Position numbers and translations under genes: made by a program. From an archaeon (GTDB lineage: Archaea; Hydrothermarchaeota; Hydrothermarchaeia; JALTZZ01), in contig JALTZZ010000090.1 in NCBI GenBank assembly GCA_027051165.1, positions 1 to 46,398 on the forward strand: a stretch of 46,398 nucleotides of DNA. The letters are read 5' to 3'. Each line of letters starts with the position of its first letter. Within the stretch, counting starts at the first letter, position 1. Positions 31,497 to 38,174 of this stretch are shown one piece after another. Below the pieces are notes generated by a model. It worked only from the letters and a program-made list of their open reading frames with translations, was not told where the DNA came from and searched no databases.

Positions 31497-31961
31497 CTAA
31501 AGAAATTCTATAGCTTTTGTCGGACACGAATCAACACAAACGGTGCAGGGTCTTGTTTCTATATCTCCTTCAAACCTTCTACAGAGCTTTAAGTTGGCTG
31601 GCTTAACTACACCATCTTTAACAACAAGAACGGTAACGTCTTCCCTCGGACCTTTACCCCCACTTGCTTCTAAACTAACGGAAACGTTTGGAGGACATGC
31701 AATGACACAGCTTCCGCATCCCATACATTTTTCTTCGTGAACAACGAGTTTTGTTTCAGTAGCTTTCAAATATTGGCTTGCTATCTCCTTTAATTTAAGT
31801 TTTTGCTTTAGATACTTTGCAGTATTTAATTCTGGACAGTCTTCTATACCTACTTTACGCTCAATAAATCTAACGGCAAATGCCATACAGCTTGGGAGTC
31901 CACACTTTTTACAGTTTGTTTTTGGGAGTAGTTTATATATATCCATTGGCTTCAGCTTCAT
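31497..31961 (-). CDS. Iron-sulfur protein fusing a CdhE-like cluster domain to a ferredoxin
   Basis: This 154-aa protein has an N-terminal cluster domain nearly identical in layout to CdhE (Thr-Asn-Cys-Lys-Lys-Cys-Gly-Leu-Pro-Ser-Cys-Met-Ala-Phe-Ala, then Glu-Asp-Cys-Pro). It is followed by a two-cluster ferredoxin. The first ferredoxin site is a canonical C-x2-C-x2-C-x3-CP (Cys-Met-Gly-Cys-Gly-Ser-Cys-Val-Ile-Ala-Cys-Pro). The second is irregular: the first Cys lies 12 residues before Cys-Thr-Val-Cys-Val-Asp-Ser-Cys-Pro. It sits between cdhD and cdhE. It may deliver low-potential electrons to reactivate the corrinoid protein; this is inference. The start is placed at the ATG at 31961, after AAAGTGAT; a GTG at 31970 is possible. 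Confidence 0.85.
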   Translation of the reverse strand: MKLKPMDIYKLLPKTNCKKCGLPSCMAFAVRFIERKVGIEDCPELNTAKYLKQKLKLKEIASQYLKATETKLVVHEEKCMGCGSCVIACPPNVSVSLEASGGKGPREDVTVLVVKDGVVKPANLKLCRRFEGDIETRPCTVCVDSCPTKAIEFL

Positions 31962-31971
31962 TTTTATCACT

Positions 31972-33135
31972 TTAAATTTTTATCCAATCTTCATATTTTA
32001 CTTCTCTGCTCGGGTTAACCTTTTCAAATATTGATGTTATTACCATTTTAACGGTCTTAACGGCTAATGGATGAAGCATCATCATTATATCTGCTCCAGC
32101 GAAAAGCACGGCTAAGGCATTTACGGTTTCCCAGAGCGGACCTCTGTATTCTCGTGCACCCCATTCTGGGGTTTTCATCCAAGATTCCCTTGCACCCCAA
32201 GCGTTTGTAACACCGCATGATATCGGGTTTTGAAGTTCGCTATCGCCCTTGAGGGCGTTCTGCTTTATTCTCTGAATAATAGAATATGTATATTCTAATC
32301 CGTATCCAAGGGCTGCAGTCGTTGGGTCCTGAACGAGCCTGTTCCTTGGTAGCCCTTCCTCAAAGAGGAGCTTGTTTAAGCTCTTTTGATCGTTTATATC
32401 TAAGCTTGTCCATGAAAGGACGTTGTGTTTATATTTTATGGCAACTTGAGCTACCTTTTTGTAATCTAAATCAAAGTTTGCACTTGCTATTAGGCAGAGC
32501 TCTCCTTCAGCAACCTCAGCAACCTTTTCGAAAACCTTAGGATCTTTTTCTGGATTTCCACTACCTCCGATTATTATCGGTGCTTTTATTTGCTGCAGCA
32601 GCTCTTCAACGGTTTTAGCTGCTTCTCTTGGGGAAGTATCCTTTATGTGAGGATCTGTTGATACGAGATGTATTGTTATAAGGTCGGCTCCATATTCAAG
32701 AGCCTTCTCTGCCCACGCTACAGGGTCGTGCCATACCTCGCTCCATATTTCCCTTAAAACCTTTGGAAATTGTGGTTGAGGTATGTCAAAGACGTCGAAG
32801 CTCACAACCGGTCTGTTTTTGTATCCTCCTTCATAGGGATATAGAGTTGTCTGCCCACCTATCTTTATAACATAATCTCTCGTCCCACCTTCTTTTCTCG
32901 TAGCACCTATCTGAACTTCCTGTATAGAGCCTGTATATTCCCTTATTTTTCTCTCATATTTTAGCTTTTCCTTCTTCTTTTCAACTTTCTCTTTCTTTGC
33001 ATGTTTAGCTACTGGTATATAAGCTAAACCCTGTTTAAGCTCCATTATAAGCTCCTGAGCTTCTATAGATACACCTTCAAGCTCTATTTCATCCACCTCA
33101 GACAGAATTCTTATTATATCATCGAGGTTCAGCAT
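31972..33135 (-). CDS. cdhD: Acetyl-CoA decarbonylase/synthase delta subunit (small corrinoid subunit)
   Basis: This 387-aa TIM-barrel protein partners CdhE in the corrinoid iron-sulfur complex. Recognisable blocks are Arg-Lys-Glu-Gly-Gly-Thr-Arg near residue 80, Gly-Gly-Gln-Thr-Thr-Leu-Tyr-Pro-Tyr-Glu-Gly near 93-103, Gly-Gly-Ser-Gly-Asn-Pro-Glu-Lys-Asp-Pro, and Gln-Asp-Pro-Thr-Thr-Ala-Ala-Leu-Gly-Tyr-Gly. An N-terminal extension of about 65 residues is charged and helical. The start codon shares one base with the cooC stop (TAATG arrangement), so the two genes are coupled. Confidence 0.95.
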   Translation of the reverse strand: MLNLDDIIRILSEVDEIELEGVSIEAQELIMELKQGLAYIPVAKHAKKEKVEKKKEKLKYERKIREYTGSIQEVQIGATRKEGGTRDYVIKIGGQTTLYPYEGGYKNRPVVSFDVFDIPQPQFPKVLREIWSEVWHDPVAWAEKALEYGADLITIHLVSTDPHIKDTSPREAAKTVEELLQQIKAPIIIGGSGNPEKDPKVFEKVAEVAEGELCLIASANFDLDYKKVAQVAIKYKHNVLSWTSLDINDQKSLNKLLFEEGLPRNRLVQDPTTAALGYGLEYTYSIIQRIKQNALKGDSELQNPISCGVTNAWGARESWMKTPEWGAREYRGPLWETVNALAVLFAGADIMMMLHPLAVKTVKMVITSIFEKVNPSREVKYEDWIKI

Positions 33136-33986
33136 TAGATCACCCTTCTATGTGCAAAGCCGTGAACGTGTGCATGCGTTACATGTGAGCGTTGTCCTGC
33201 ATAGAGCATTAAATCCTCTTCTTCTTCAATTTTTTTCTCAAGATCAAGCTTTTTGTATATCTCCTCTACCGCTTTAAGAGCTTTTGAATCTTTGGGTAAC
33301 TCTATTAATGGTTTACCTTCAAGGTCATACTGTGCCACTATTTCGTCTTCTGGAATTATGCCGATAACCTCTAACCCAATGCTTTTCGCATATTCTTTAA
33401 TCTTCTCAACAAGACCTTCTTTTGCTCTGTTTATAACAATATAAACTTCTTTAAATTTAATATCGAGCTCTTCACTGAGCTCCTTTATTCTCTTCGCAGT
33501 GTTGATGCCACGCTTTGAGCAGTCGGTAACTATGAGCATTATGTCAACATCCTGCGTTGTTCTTCTTGAAAGATGCTCCAAGCCAGCTTCCGTATCTATA
33601 ACAACGACATCGTAGTTCTTCGCAAATGTATCTATTATCTCTCTAAGAACATGGTTTACCGCACAGTAGCAGCCTGGTCCCTCTGGTCTTCCCATAGCTA
33701 TTAGGTCGAATCTATCTCCTTCAACGAGGGCTTTCATTGCCTCATATTCAAGTGCGCTCCTCCAGCTTTGCCCAGGAGAAAGCTCTTCTCTTATTTCCCC
33801 AAGCTTCTCTCTAATATCACCTATCGTTGTCTTAACTTCCATTCCAAGGGCTTCTGGCAGATTGGAGTCCGGATCAGCATCTATGGCTAATATATCAAAC
33901 TGCGTTTTTTCGGCTAAAATTTTAATTAAAAGAGAGCTTACTAATGTTTTTCCTACACCACCCTTACCGCTTACGGCTATTATCAT
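33135..33986 (-). CDS. cooC: CooC-type nickel insertion ATPase with a histidine-rich tail
   Basis: This 283-aa MinD-superfamily ATPase has deviant Walker A Ser-Gly-Lys-Gly-Gly-Val-Gly-Lys-Thr at 6-14 and Asp-Ala-Asp-Pro-Asp-Ser-Asn at about 36-42. A Cys-x-Cys motif (Gly-Cys-Tyr-Cys-Ala, Cys106 and Cys108) is known in CooC/AcsF to bind nickel at the dimer interface. The last 16 residues carry five histidines (His268, 271, 273, 275 and 279), an added likely metal-binding tail. It lies between cdhC and cdhD and overlaps both (4 bp and 1 bp), which points to maturation of the CdhC nickel site. Its target could also be the CODH subunit CdhA, which is not in the window. Confidence 0.9.
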   Translation of the reverse strand: MIIAVSGKGGVGKTLVSSLLIKILAEKTQFDILAIDADPDSNLPEALGMEVKTTIGDIREKLGEIREELSPGQSWRSALEYEAMKALVEGDRFDLIAMGRPEGPGCYCAVNHVLREIIDTFAKNYDVVVIDTEAGLEHLSRRTTQDVDIMLIVTDCSKRGINTAKRIKELSEELDIKFKEVYIVINRAKEGLVEKIKEYAKSIGLEVIGIIPEDEIVAQYDLEGKPLIELPKDSKALKAVEEIYKKLDLEKKIEEEEDLMLYAGQRSHVTHAHVHGFAHRRVI

Positions 33987-35362
33987 TTGCTACCCCTTTT
34001 TATGATTATCTTCTCTGCATATATTTTCGCATTCTTGAAAACTATTGTTATGTTGCCTACTCCGGGAGCAAAGGCTTTTGCTTCTACAGTAGGCATTTCT
34101 ACATACTCTTCCTCTGGCTTTTCTTCTGCTTCCTCTTTCTTTTCTTCCTCCTTTGCCCAGCGTTCTACTACTGGGTGATTCTTTTCCTCTAAGAACTTCT
34201 TCAGGCTCTCTAAGTCTGTTGCATCCTCTTCAGTGGCTATTTTATCTCTGAGCTCTTCTGGAATTGCGTTCAGGACCCTTTCTTTTAAGGCTTTTGGCAT
34301 CCACACTATTCTCTTCCAACCACCATCTGCTTGCAAGAACTTGCTCGAACGCATATACTCTACACCTATGCCGACAAAGCCGTCTGTCTGCACGCCGCCG
34401 CCTACTTGTCCAGCCATCGTTGAGAACGGTATTCCAAAAGGCGTTACTCCTCTGAAGTCTCTGTGAACTATTCCTATGCCGTCAACCTCTGGTATGTAGA
34501 ACGCTATGGCTTCAAAGCATCCACAGCTCGTATGTGGATGCTCAAACACGCTATGTAGAAAGACTCTCGTAACAGTTCCACCGCTCTTCTCTGCAAAAAC
34601 CTTATTTATTCCAGAGTATTCTCCCTTAACCGGATCGAGAAGTTCCCCCTTTGGTATCTCAAAAATAGGACCCTTTGGATCAACCTTAACAGCAGCTCTA
34701 CCTTCAAACCACGTTATTGCACCGCATGAGCTTGGTCTGCTTGGCGTTATTGCACAAACATGCGTAGGTGCAAAGCTCTGGCAGAGAACACAGCCGTAGA
34801 AGACGTCAACCTCCTCGTCTTTAAGACCTCTTGCTCTTGAATCTCTCTTTTCATAAACCTCTCTTGCCATTTCAATAAATTCCTTAGCCTTCTCTGGCTC
34901 TGTTATAAAGGTAACCTGAACTTTCTTTATTGCTTCATATTCTTGCTTGAATATTCTTGCAAGAACTTTACCAACGTGATGTAGGCTTAGTCCCTTAGAA
35001 ACAGCATCCTTACTAACTCTGCACCATATTATATCTCTTGAATTGAGATGCATAAACCCCTGAACGTAGTTGCAGAAGTCATGAATTCTTCTTTCAAAAA
35101 CACCTTCTAAATCTTCTTCAAGCTTCTCTCCAGCAACCTCAACATAAATACAGAACGGATAAGCTTTACCTTGTTCCATATCTTTAAAGTCTGGACCTAT
35201 AACAGTTACCTTCTCATCTTCCACCTCATCCATAGGCTTTACTCTAAGCAGTTCAGCACCAAAACTCTTTGGACCCGCAAGATCCGCATACATCTGAGCT
35301 TTTCTAATTCTTTCACCTTCATATATTAAGCCCACATCTACTGGTATGTCCTCGAACGCCAT
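33983..35362 (-). CDS. cdhC: Acetyl-CoA decarbonylase/synthase beta subunit (acetyl-CoA synthase)
   Basis: This 459-aa enzyme joins a methyl group, CO and CoA to acetyl-CoA, or runs the reverse reaction. The A-cluster ligands are clear: Cys191, Cys194, Cys203 and Cys213 for the [4Fe-4S] cluster and Cys280-Gly-Cys282 for the distal nickel. Phe-Tyr-Gly-Cys-Val-Leu-Cys-Gln-Ser-Phe-Ala-Pro and Pro-Phe-Ser/Gly-x-Met-Ala-Gly type motifs match the archaeal enzyme. A Glu/Lys-rich linker (about 388-414) leads to a C-terminal beta strand region, as in other archaeal CdhC. The start is the ATG at 35362, behind GAGGTG; an in-frame upstream start at 35395 would add 11 residues. It is the first gene of the operon and overlaps cooC by four bases. 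Confidence 0.96.
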   Translation of the reverse strand: MAFEDIPVDVGLIYEGERIRKAQMYADLAGPKSFGAELLRVKPMDEVEDEKVTVIGPDFKDMEQGKAYPFCIYVEVAGEKLEEDLEGVFERRIHDFCNYVQGFMHLNSRDIIWCRVSKDAVSKGLSLHHVGKVLARIFKQEYEAIKKVQVTFITEPEKAKEFIEMAREVYEKRDSRARGLKDEEVDVFYGCVLCQSFAPTHVCAITPSRPSSCGAITWFEGRAAVKVDPKGPIFEIPKGELLDPVKGEYSGINKVFAEKSGGTVTRVFLHSVFEHPHTSCGCFEAIAFYIPEVDGIGIVHRDFRGVTPFGIPFSTMAGQVGGGVQTDGFVGIGVEYMRSSKFLQADGGWKRIVWMPKALKERVLNAIPEELRDKIATEEDATDLESLKKFLEEKNHPVVERWAKEEEKKEEAEEKPEEEYVEMPTVEAKAFAPGVGNITIVFKNAKIYAEKIIIKRGSK

Positions 35363-35410
35363 GCTCCAGCACCTCAATCTATCATTATTTATCATTATCT
35401 TTTTGGGCTC

Positions 35411-35454
35411 TTACTAAAAATGCTCTTTAACCAGTTAAATCTTTTTACTAAAAA
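35411..35454. promoter_or_regulatory. Operator-like palindrome flanked by direct repeats upstream of cdhC
   Basis: TTTAAC-CA-GTTAAA at 35426-35439 is a perfect inverted repeat with 6-base arms. The 10-bp direct repeat TTACTAAAAA flanks it at 35411-35420 and 35445-35454. The site lies 50-90 bp upstream of the cdhC ATG (35362), between that gene and the divergent surface-protein gene. It could control the CODH/ACS operon or both directions. Confidence 0.45.
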
Positions 35455-35604
35455 AACTTTTGGTTCTTAAATATTTTGCACAAACGTTCATTAAAAATAA
35501 CTACAATTGTCGAATGTGAAATTCTAAAAATGAAACCACATATATTAATTATTAGACATATATCAAACATAAAACTTATTAAAGAGAAAAATAGAAAGGG
35601 TTTC

Positions 35605-36627
35605 ATGAGTCTGCATCATCTATTTCCAGTTCTTGTTATTTCGCTATTAATGATAACAGCTTTTTATCCAACACATGCTGAGGAAGAATCAATTGATATA
35701 AATTATGCTGTTTCGAAGATGATGTATGAACACGTAAAAGAGCTAAATTTAAAAGCCCCTTGTGGTTTAAAGAAACCGATATACATATTTGAAGATGATA
35801 TAGAAATTGCTGATGTATTTAGAGAATACTGCGGCTATGAGTTCGGCAGAGAGATGTTTAAGTTCAAAAAAATTGATTTTAATAGAAAGGGGACGTATGT
35901 ATATGATATAAGAAGAAGCATCACCATAGGAAAGCCTCTTTTAATAAAAAAAGAATATTTTAACAAAATAAAGGCTGGAGAATTATTTTACGCTGGAGTT
36001 TCAAGACCGTATCCATATCCAAAAGAAAAATTCTACAATAAAACTGAAATTGGAGTGAATAAAAGCTTTTCTAAAATATACTATGAGCTGTGGAGCAGAA
36101 AAACTTTAGACAAGCCTTTTTGGAAGGTATACTATGTTGTAAAAAAGCCGAGAAGAATTGAAAACTTGGACTTCTTAAAAGAAGGTATAGTGATCTTTTT
36201 CTTTGAAAAGAACTCAATAATACGTATTAAAAATAGAACTATTGTTTTAAATCCTTTTAAGCCCAATCCAAGATACATGAAGTTCTCATCTATTATGAAG
36301 GAGAAATGCAGCAACTGCATGCCGTTCTTTATAGAGTTCTACGATGATAAAATAAGAGAAGGCTGGGTATTTGGGATAAACTGCACCGAGAAGTGCTATG
36401 GATACAAAATTATTGTATATGAATATAATAAGAAAAAAAGGAATAAAGAGAAAAAAGAGAGTAAAGAAAAAGAGAAAAGAGAAATAACATTGAGTAAGGA
36501 GGAAAAGGAAGAAGAAACGGTTTATATGAATGCTACCTCAAGAGATGAAGAAGGCTTAAAAAATTTAAGAAGTATTTTGCTTCTGCTGATAATACTGTTT
36601 TTGCTTTTTTATTTGCTAAAAAAATAA
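35605..36627 (+). CDS. Membrane-anchored exported protein of unknown function
   Basis: This 340-aa protein has a signal peptide (about 1-24, ending Thr-His-Ala), an extracytoplasmic domain of about 240 residues, a Lys/Glu-rich stalk (about 272-310) and a C-terminal transmembrane helix (about 320-337). Two pairs of cysteines (Cys-Ser-Asn-Cys and Cys-Thr-Glu-Lys-Cys) and two earlier single cysteines may form disulfides or bind metal. No family is recognised. The start is the ATG at 35605, where the signal sequence begins; a reading from 35476 has no promoter room. TATA-like boxes at about 35538-35547 and 35555-35563 fit this start. It diverges from the CODH operon and converges on hsp20. Confidence 0.65.
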   Translation: MSLHHLFPVLVISLLMITAFYPTHAEEESIDINYAVSKMMYEHVKELNLKAPCGLKKPIYIFEDDIEIADVFREYCGYEFGREMFKFKKIDFNRKGTYVYDIRRSITIGKPLLIKKEYFNKIKAGELFYAGVSRPYPYPKEKFYNKTEIGVNKSFSKIYYELWSRKTLDKPFWKVYYVVKKPRRIENLDFLKEGIVIFFFEKNSIIRIKNRTIVLNPFKPNPRYMKFSSIMKEKCSNCMPFFIEFYDDKIREGWVFGINCTEKCYGYKIIVYEYNKKKRNKEKKESKEKEKREITLSKEEKEEETVYMNATSRDEEGLKNLRSILLLLIILFLLFYLLKK

Positions 36628-36633
36628 AATAAT

Positions 36634-37068
36634 TTACTCTATCTTTATTTCCGTTCTCTCCTTAGCCTCTACTTTTGGAAGTATTATTTCGAGCACACCG
36701 TTTTTATAAGTAGCTTTTGCACCGTTTGGATCAACCTTCGTTGGTAGTGTGAATCTTCTGTAAAATCTTCCGAATTCCCTTTCTCTTCTTATAAATCCTT
36801 CTCTTTCCTCCTTTTCTTCTCTCTTCCTTTCAGCCCTTATCTCAACTTCATCTTCTGTGGCGTTTATTTTTATGTCCTCTTTTCTAACGCCGGGAAGGTC
36901 AACAACTACTTTTATCTCTTTATCTGTTTCAATGATGTCAGCTTCAGGGGTTCTAAATTCCTCTCTAAACGGCATTCTTATTGGTCTTTCTGTAAATTCT
37001 TCAAGAAGTTTTTCCATTCTTCTTTCGAGCCTTCTTATTTCGTTAAATATATCCTCCCACATTGGCAT
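36634..37068 (-). CDS. Small heat shock protein Hsp20, second gene of a tandem pair
   Basis: This 144-aa alpha-crystallin family chaperone binds unfolding proteins at high temperature. The crystallin domain (about 45-140) contains Val-Asp-Leu-Pro-Gly-Val-Arg-Lys-Glu-Asp-Ile-Lys-Ile, the Phe-x-Arg-x-Phe-x-Leu-Pro loop, and Ala-x-Tyr-Lys-Asn-Gly-Val-Leu-Glu-Ile, the classic end motif. The C-terminal Ile-x-Ile/Val is Glu-Ile-Lys-Ile. The N-terminal helix is Met-Trp-Glu-Asp-Ile-Phe-Asn-Glu. GGAGGTGAT precedes the start; the ATG at 37068 gives the best spacing, though 37074 is possible. The upstream hsp20 shares an identical 13-residue core, so the pair arose by duplication. Confidence 0.93.
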   Translation of the reverse strand: MPMWEDIFNEIRRLERRMEKLLEEFTERPIRMPFREEFRTPEADIIETDKEIKVVVDLPGVRKEDIKINATEDEVEIRAERKREEKEEREGFIRREREFGRFYRRFTLPTKVDPNGAKATYKNGVLEIILPKVEAKERTEIKIE

Positions 37069-37095
37069 TTTCATCACCTCCAAAAAATTTAAAAA

Positions 37096-37605
37096 TTATT
37101 CAACCTTTATTTCAAATCCTTTCTTAGCTTCTCCTTTCATTCTTAGCTTAAGCTCAAGCACGCCGTTGTTGTATCTTGCCTTGGCACTCTTTGGATCAAT
37201 CTCAACATCAAGTGGAATTCTCTTGTAATACTTTCTGTCACCGCTTTCTGCTCTTATTTCTATCTCATTCTCCGTTGCGTTTATTTTTATATCCTCTTTC
37301 CTAACTCCTGGGAGTTCTGCTGTTACTATTAATTCCGCATTCTTTTCATCCTTTATTACATCAACAAAGGGTTCTCTTACCTCACCTATTTCTCTTATTC
37401 CCACACTCGGCTTAATGTTGCCAAAAGTTCTTATCTCTGGCTCACCCTCTGGTCCTATTCTTATTGAGAATCCATAGTATAGTGGCTCTCTCATCTCCTC
37501 AATAGGCATTCTTTCGAACTCTCTGAATACTCTTTCAAAGAACTCATCAATTTCCTCCAATTCCCTTATTATATCATCAAATATTCTTCTTCTTCTCCAC
37601 CACAT
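37096..37605 (-). CDS. Small heat shock protein Hsp20, first gene of a tandem pair
   Basis: This 169-aa alpha-crystallin family chaperone has a longer N-terminal arm (about 1-75) that begins Met-Trp-Trp-Arg-Arg-Arg-Arg-Ile-Phe. The crystallin domain follows, with Leu-Pro-Gly-Val-Arg-Lys-Glu-Asp-Ile-Lys-Ile-Asn-Ala, identical over 13 residues to the next gene. Ala-Arg-Tyr-Asn-Asn-Gly-Val-Leu-Glu-Leu closes the domain, and the end Glu-Ile-Lys-Val is the I-x-I-type anchor for oligomer assembly. AAGGAGGTGAT lies six to seven bases before the ATG, one of the strongest ribosome binding sites in the window. It is the first of two genes transcribed leftward, 27 bp from the next. Confidence 0.93.
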   Translation of the reverse strand: MWWRRRRIFDDIIRELEEIDEFFERVFREFERMPIEEMREPLYYGFSIRIGPEGEPEIRTFGNIKPSVGIREIGEVREPFVDVIKDEKNAELIVTAELPGVRKEDIKINATENEIEIRAESGDRKYYKRIPLDVEIDPKSAKARYNNGVLELKLRMKGEAKKGFEIKVE

Positions 37606-37620
37606 AAATAATCACCTCCT

Positions 37621-37650
37621 TAACTTGTAAAAGTTATTTCTATATAAAAA
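37621..37650 (-). promoter_or_regulatory. hsp20 promoter: TATA box and inverted repeat
   Basis: Read on the minus strand, TTTTTATATA at 37641-37650 is a TATA box about 36-45 bp before the hsp20 ATG. TAACTT-GTAA-AAGTTA at 37621-37636 is a perfect inverted repeat with 6-base arms between the TATA box and the ribosome binding site, at the likely transcription start. This is a suitable place for a heat-shock repressor. A second repeat, TAACA-TTT-TGTTA, lies at 37681-37693. Confidence 0.5.
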
Positions 37651-37763
37651 CTCATAGATAACAAGCTAAAATATTTTTAGTAACATTTTGTTAATAAAAC
37701 CGCAGATGTGCACAGCACAGCTGGACAAAAAGCTTTTAAGGACAATTGCCAATAATTTCCTTC

Positions 37764-38174
37764 ATGGAGAATTTAAAATATACTGGTCCCATACTTCTCG
37801 ATAAGGTTGAAGAATTCTCTTTAGAGGAGTTCACAAAACAGATTGTAGCTACTGGAATAGATAGAGTTTTCTACTCATACAAAAAGCTTTTCATGATAGA
37901 TTTTGAGAGTATAAATGCTGTTCTTGAAGATGGAAGTGTAGTTATCGTTGATATAATAAACTATGCATCTTACACGAGGGTAGATGGATTTAAGTTCTGG
38001 CTTATATATAACTTTGATACAGACGAAGTTTTTTATACGAACTCCTTAGAAAAGGCTAAGGGGAGCAGTGTTGTTATCCCTGTTATAAGGACAAGAGATA
38101 GATTTATAAAAACTGTAGAAAGAGCTATAAGGAATGGAAAATATAGAAGCTTCGTAGGTGAGGAGCATGTTTAA
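37764..38174 (+). CDS. Small protein of unknown function upstream of dapA (136 aa)
   Basis: No family is recognised. The 136-aa cytosolic protein is mixed alpha/beta with no cysteine and no membrane segment. Alternating hydrophobic strands (Ser-Val-Val-Ile-Val-Asp-Ile-Ile, Phe-Lys-Phe-Trp-Leu-Ile-Tyr) are typical of a small regulatory or binding domain. The ATG at 37764 is about 28 bp from a TATA-like GCTTTTAAGG, so the message may be leaderless. The gene overlaps dapA by 8 bp, which couples their translation and suggests a shared role or simple compaction. Confidence 0.6.
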   Translation: MENLKYTGPILLDKVEEFSLEEFTKQIVATGIDRVFYSYKKLFMIDFESINAVLEDGSVVIVDIINYASYTRVDGFKFWLIYNFDTDEVFYTNSLEKAKGSSVVIPVIRTRDRFIKTVERAIRNGKYRSFVGEEHV

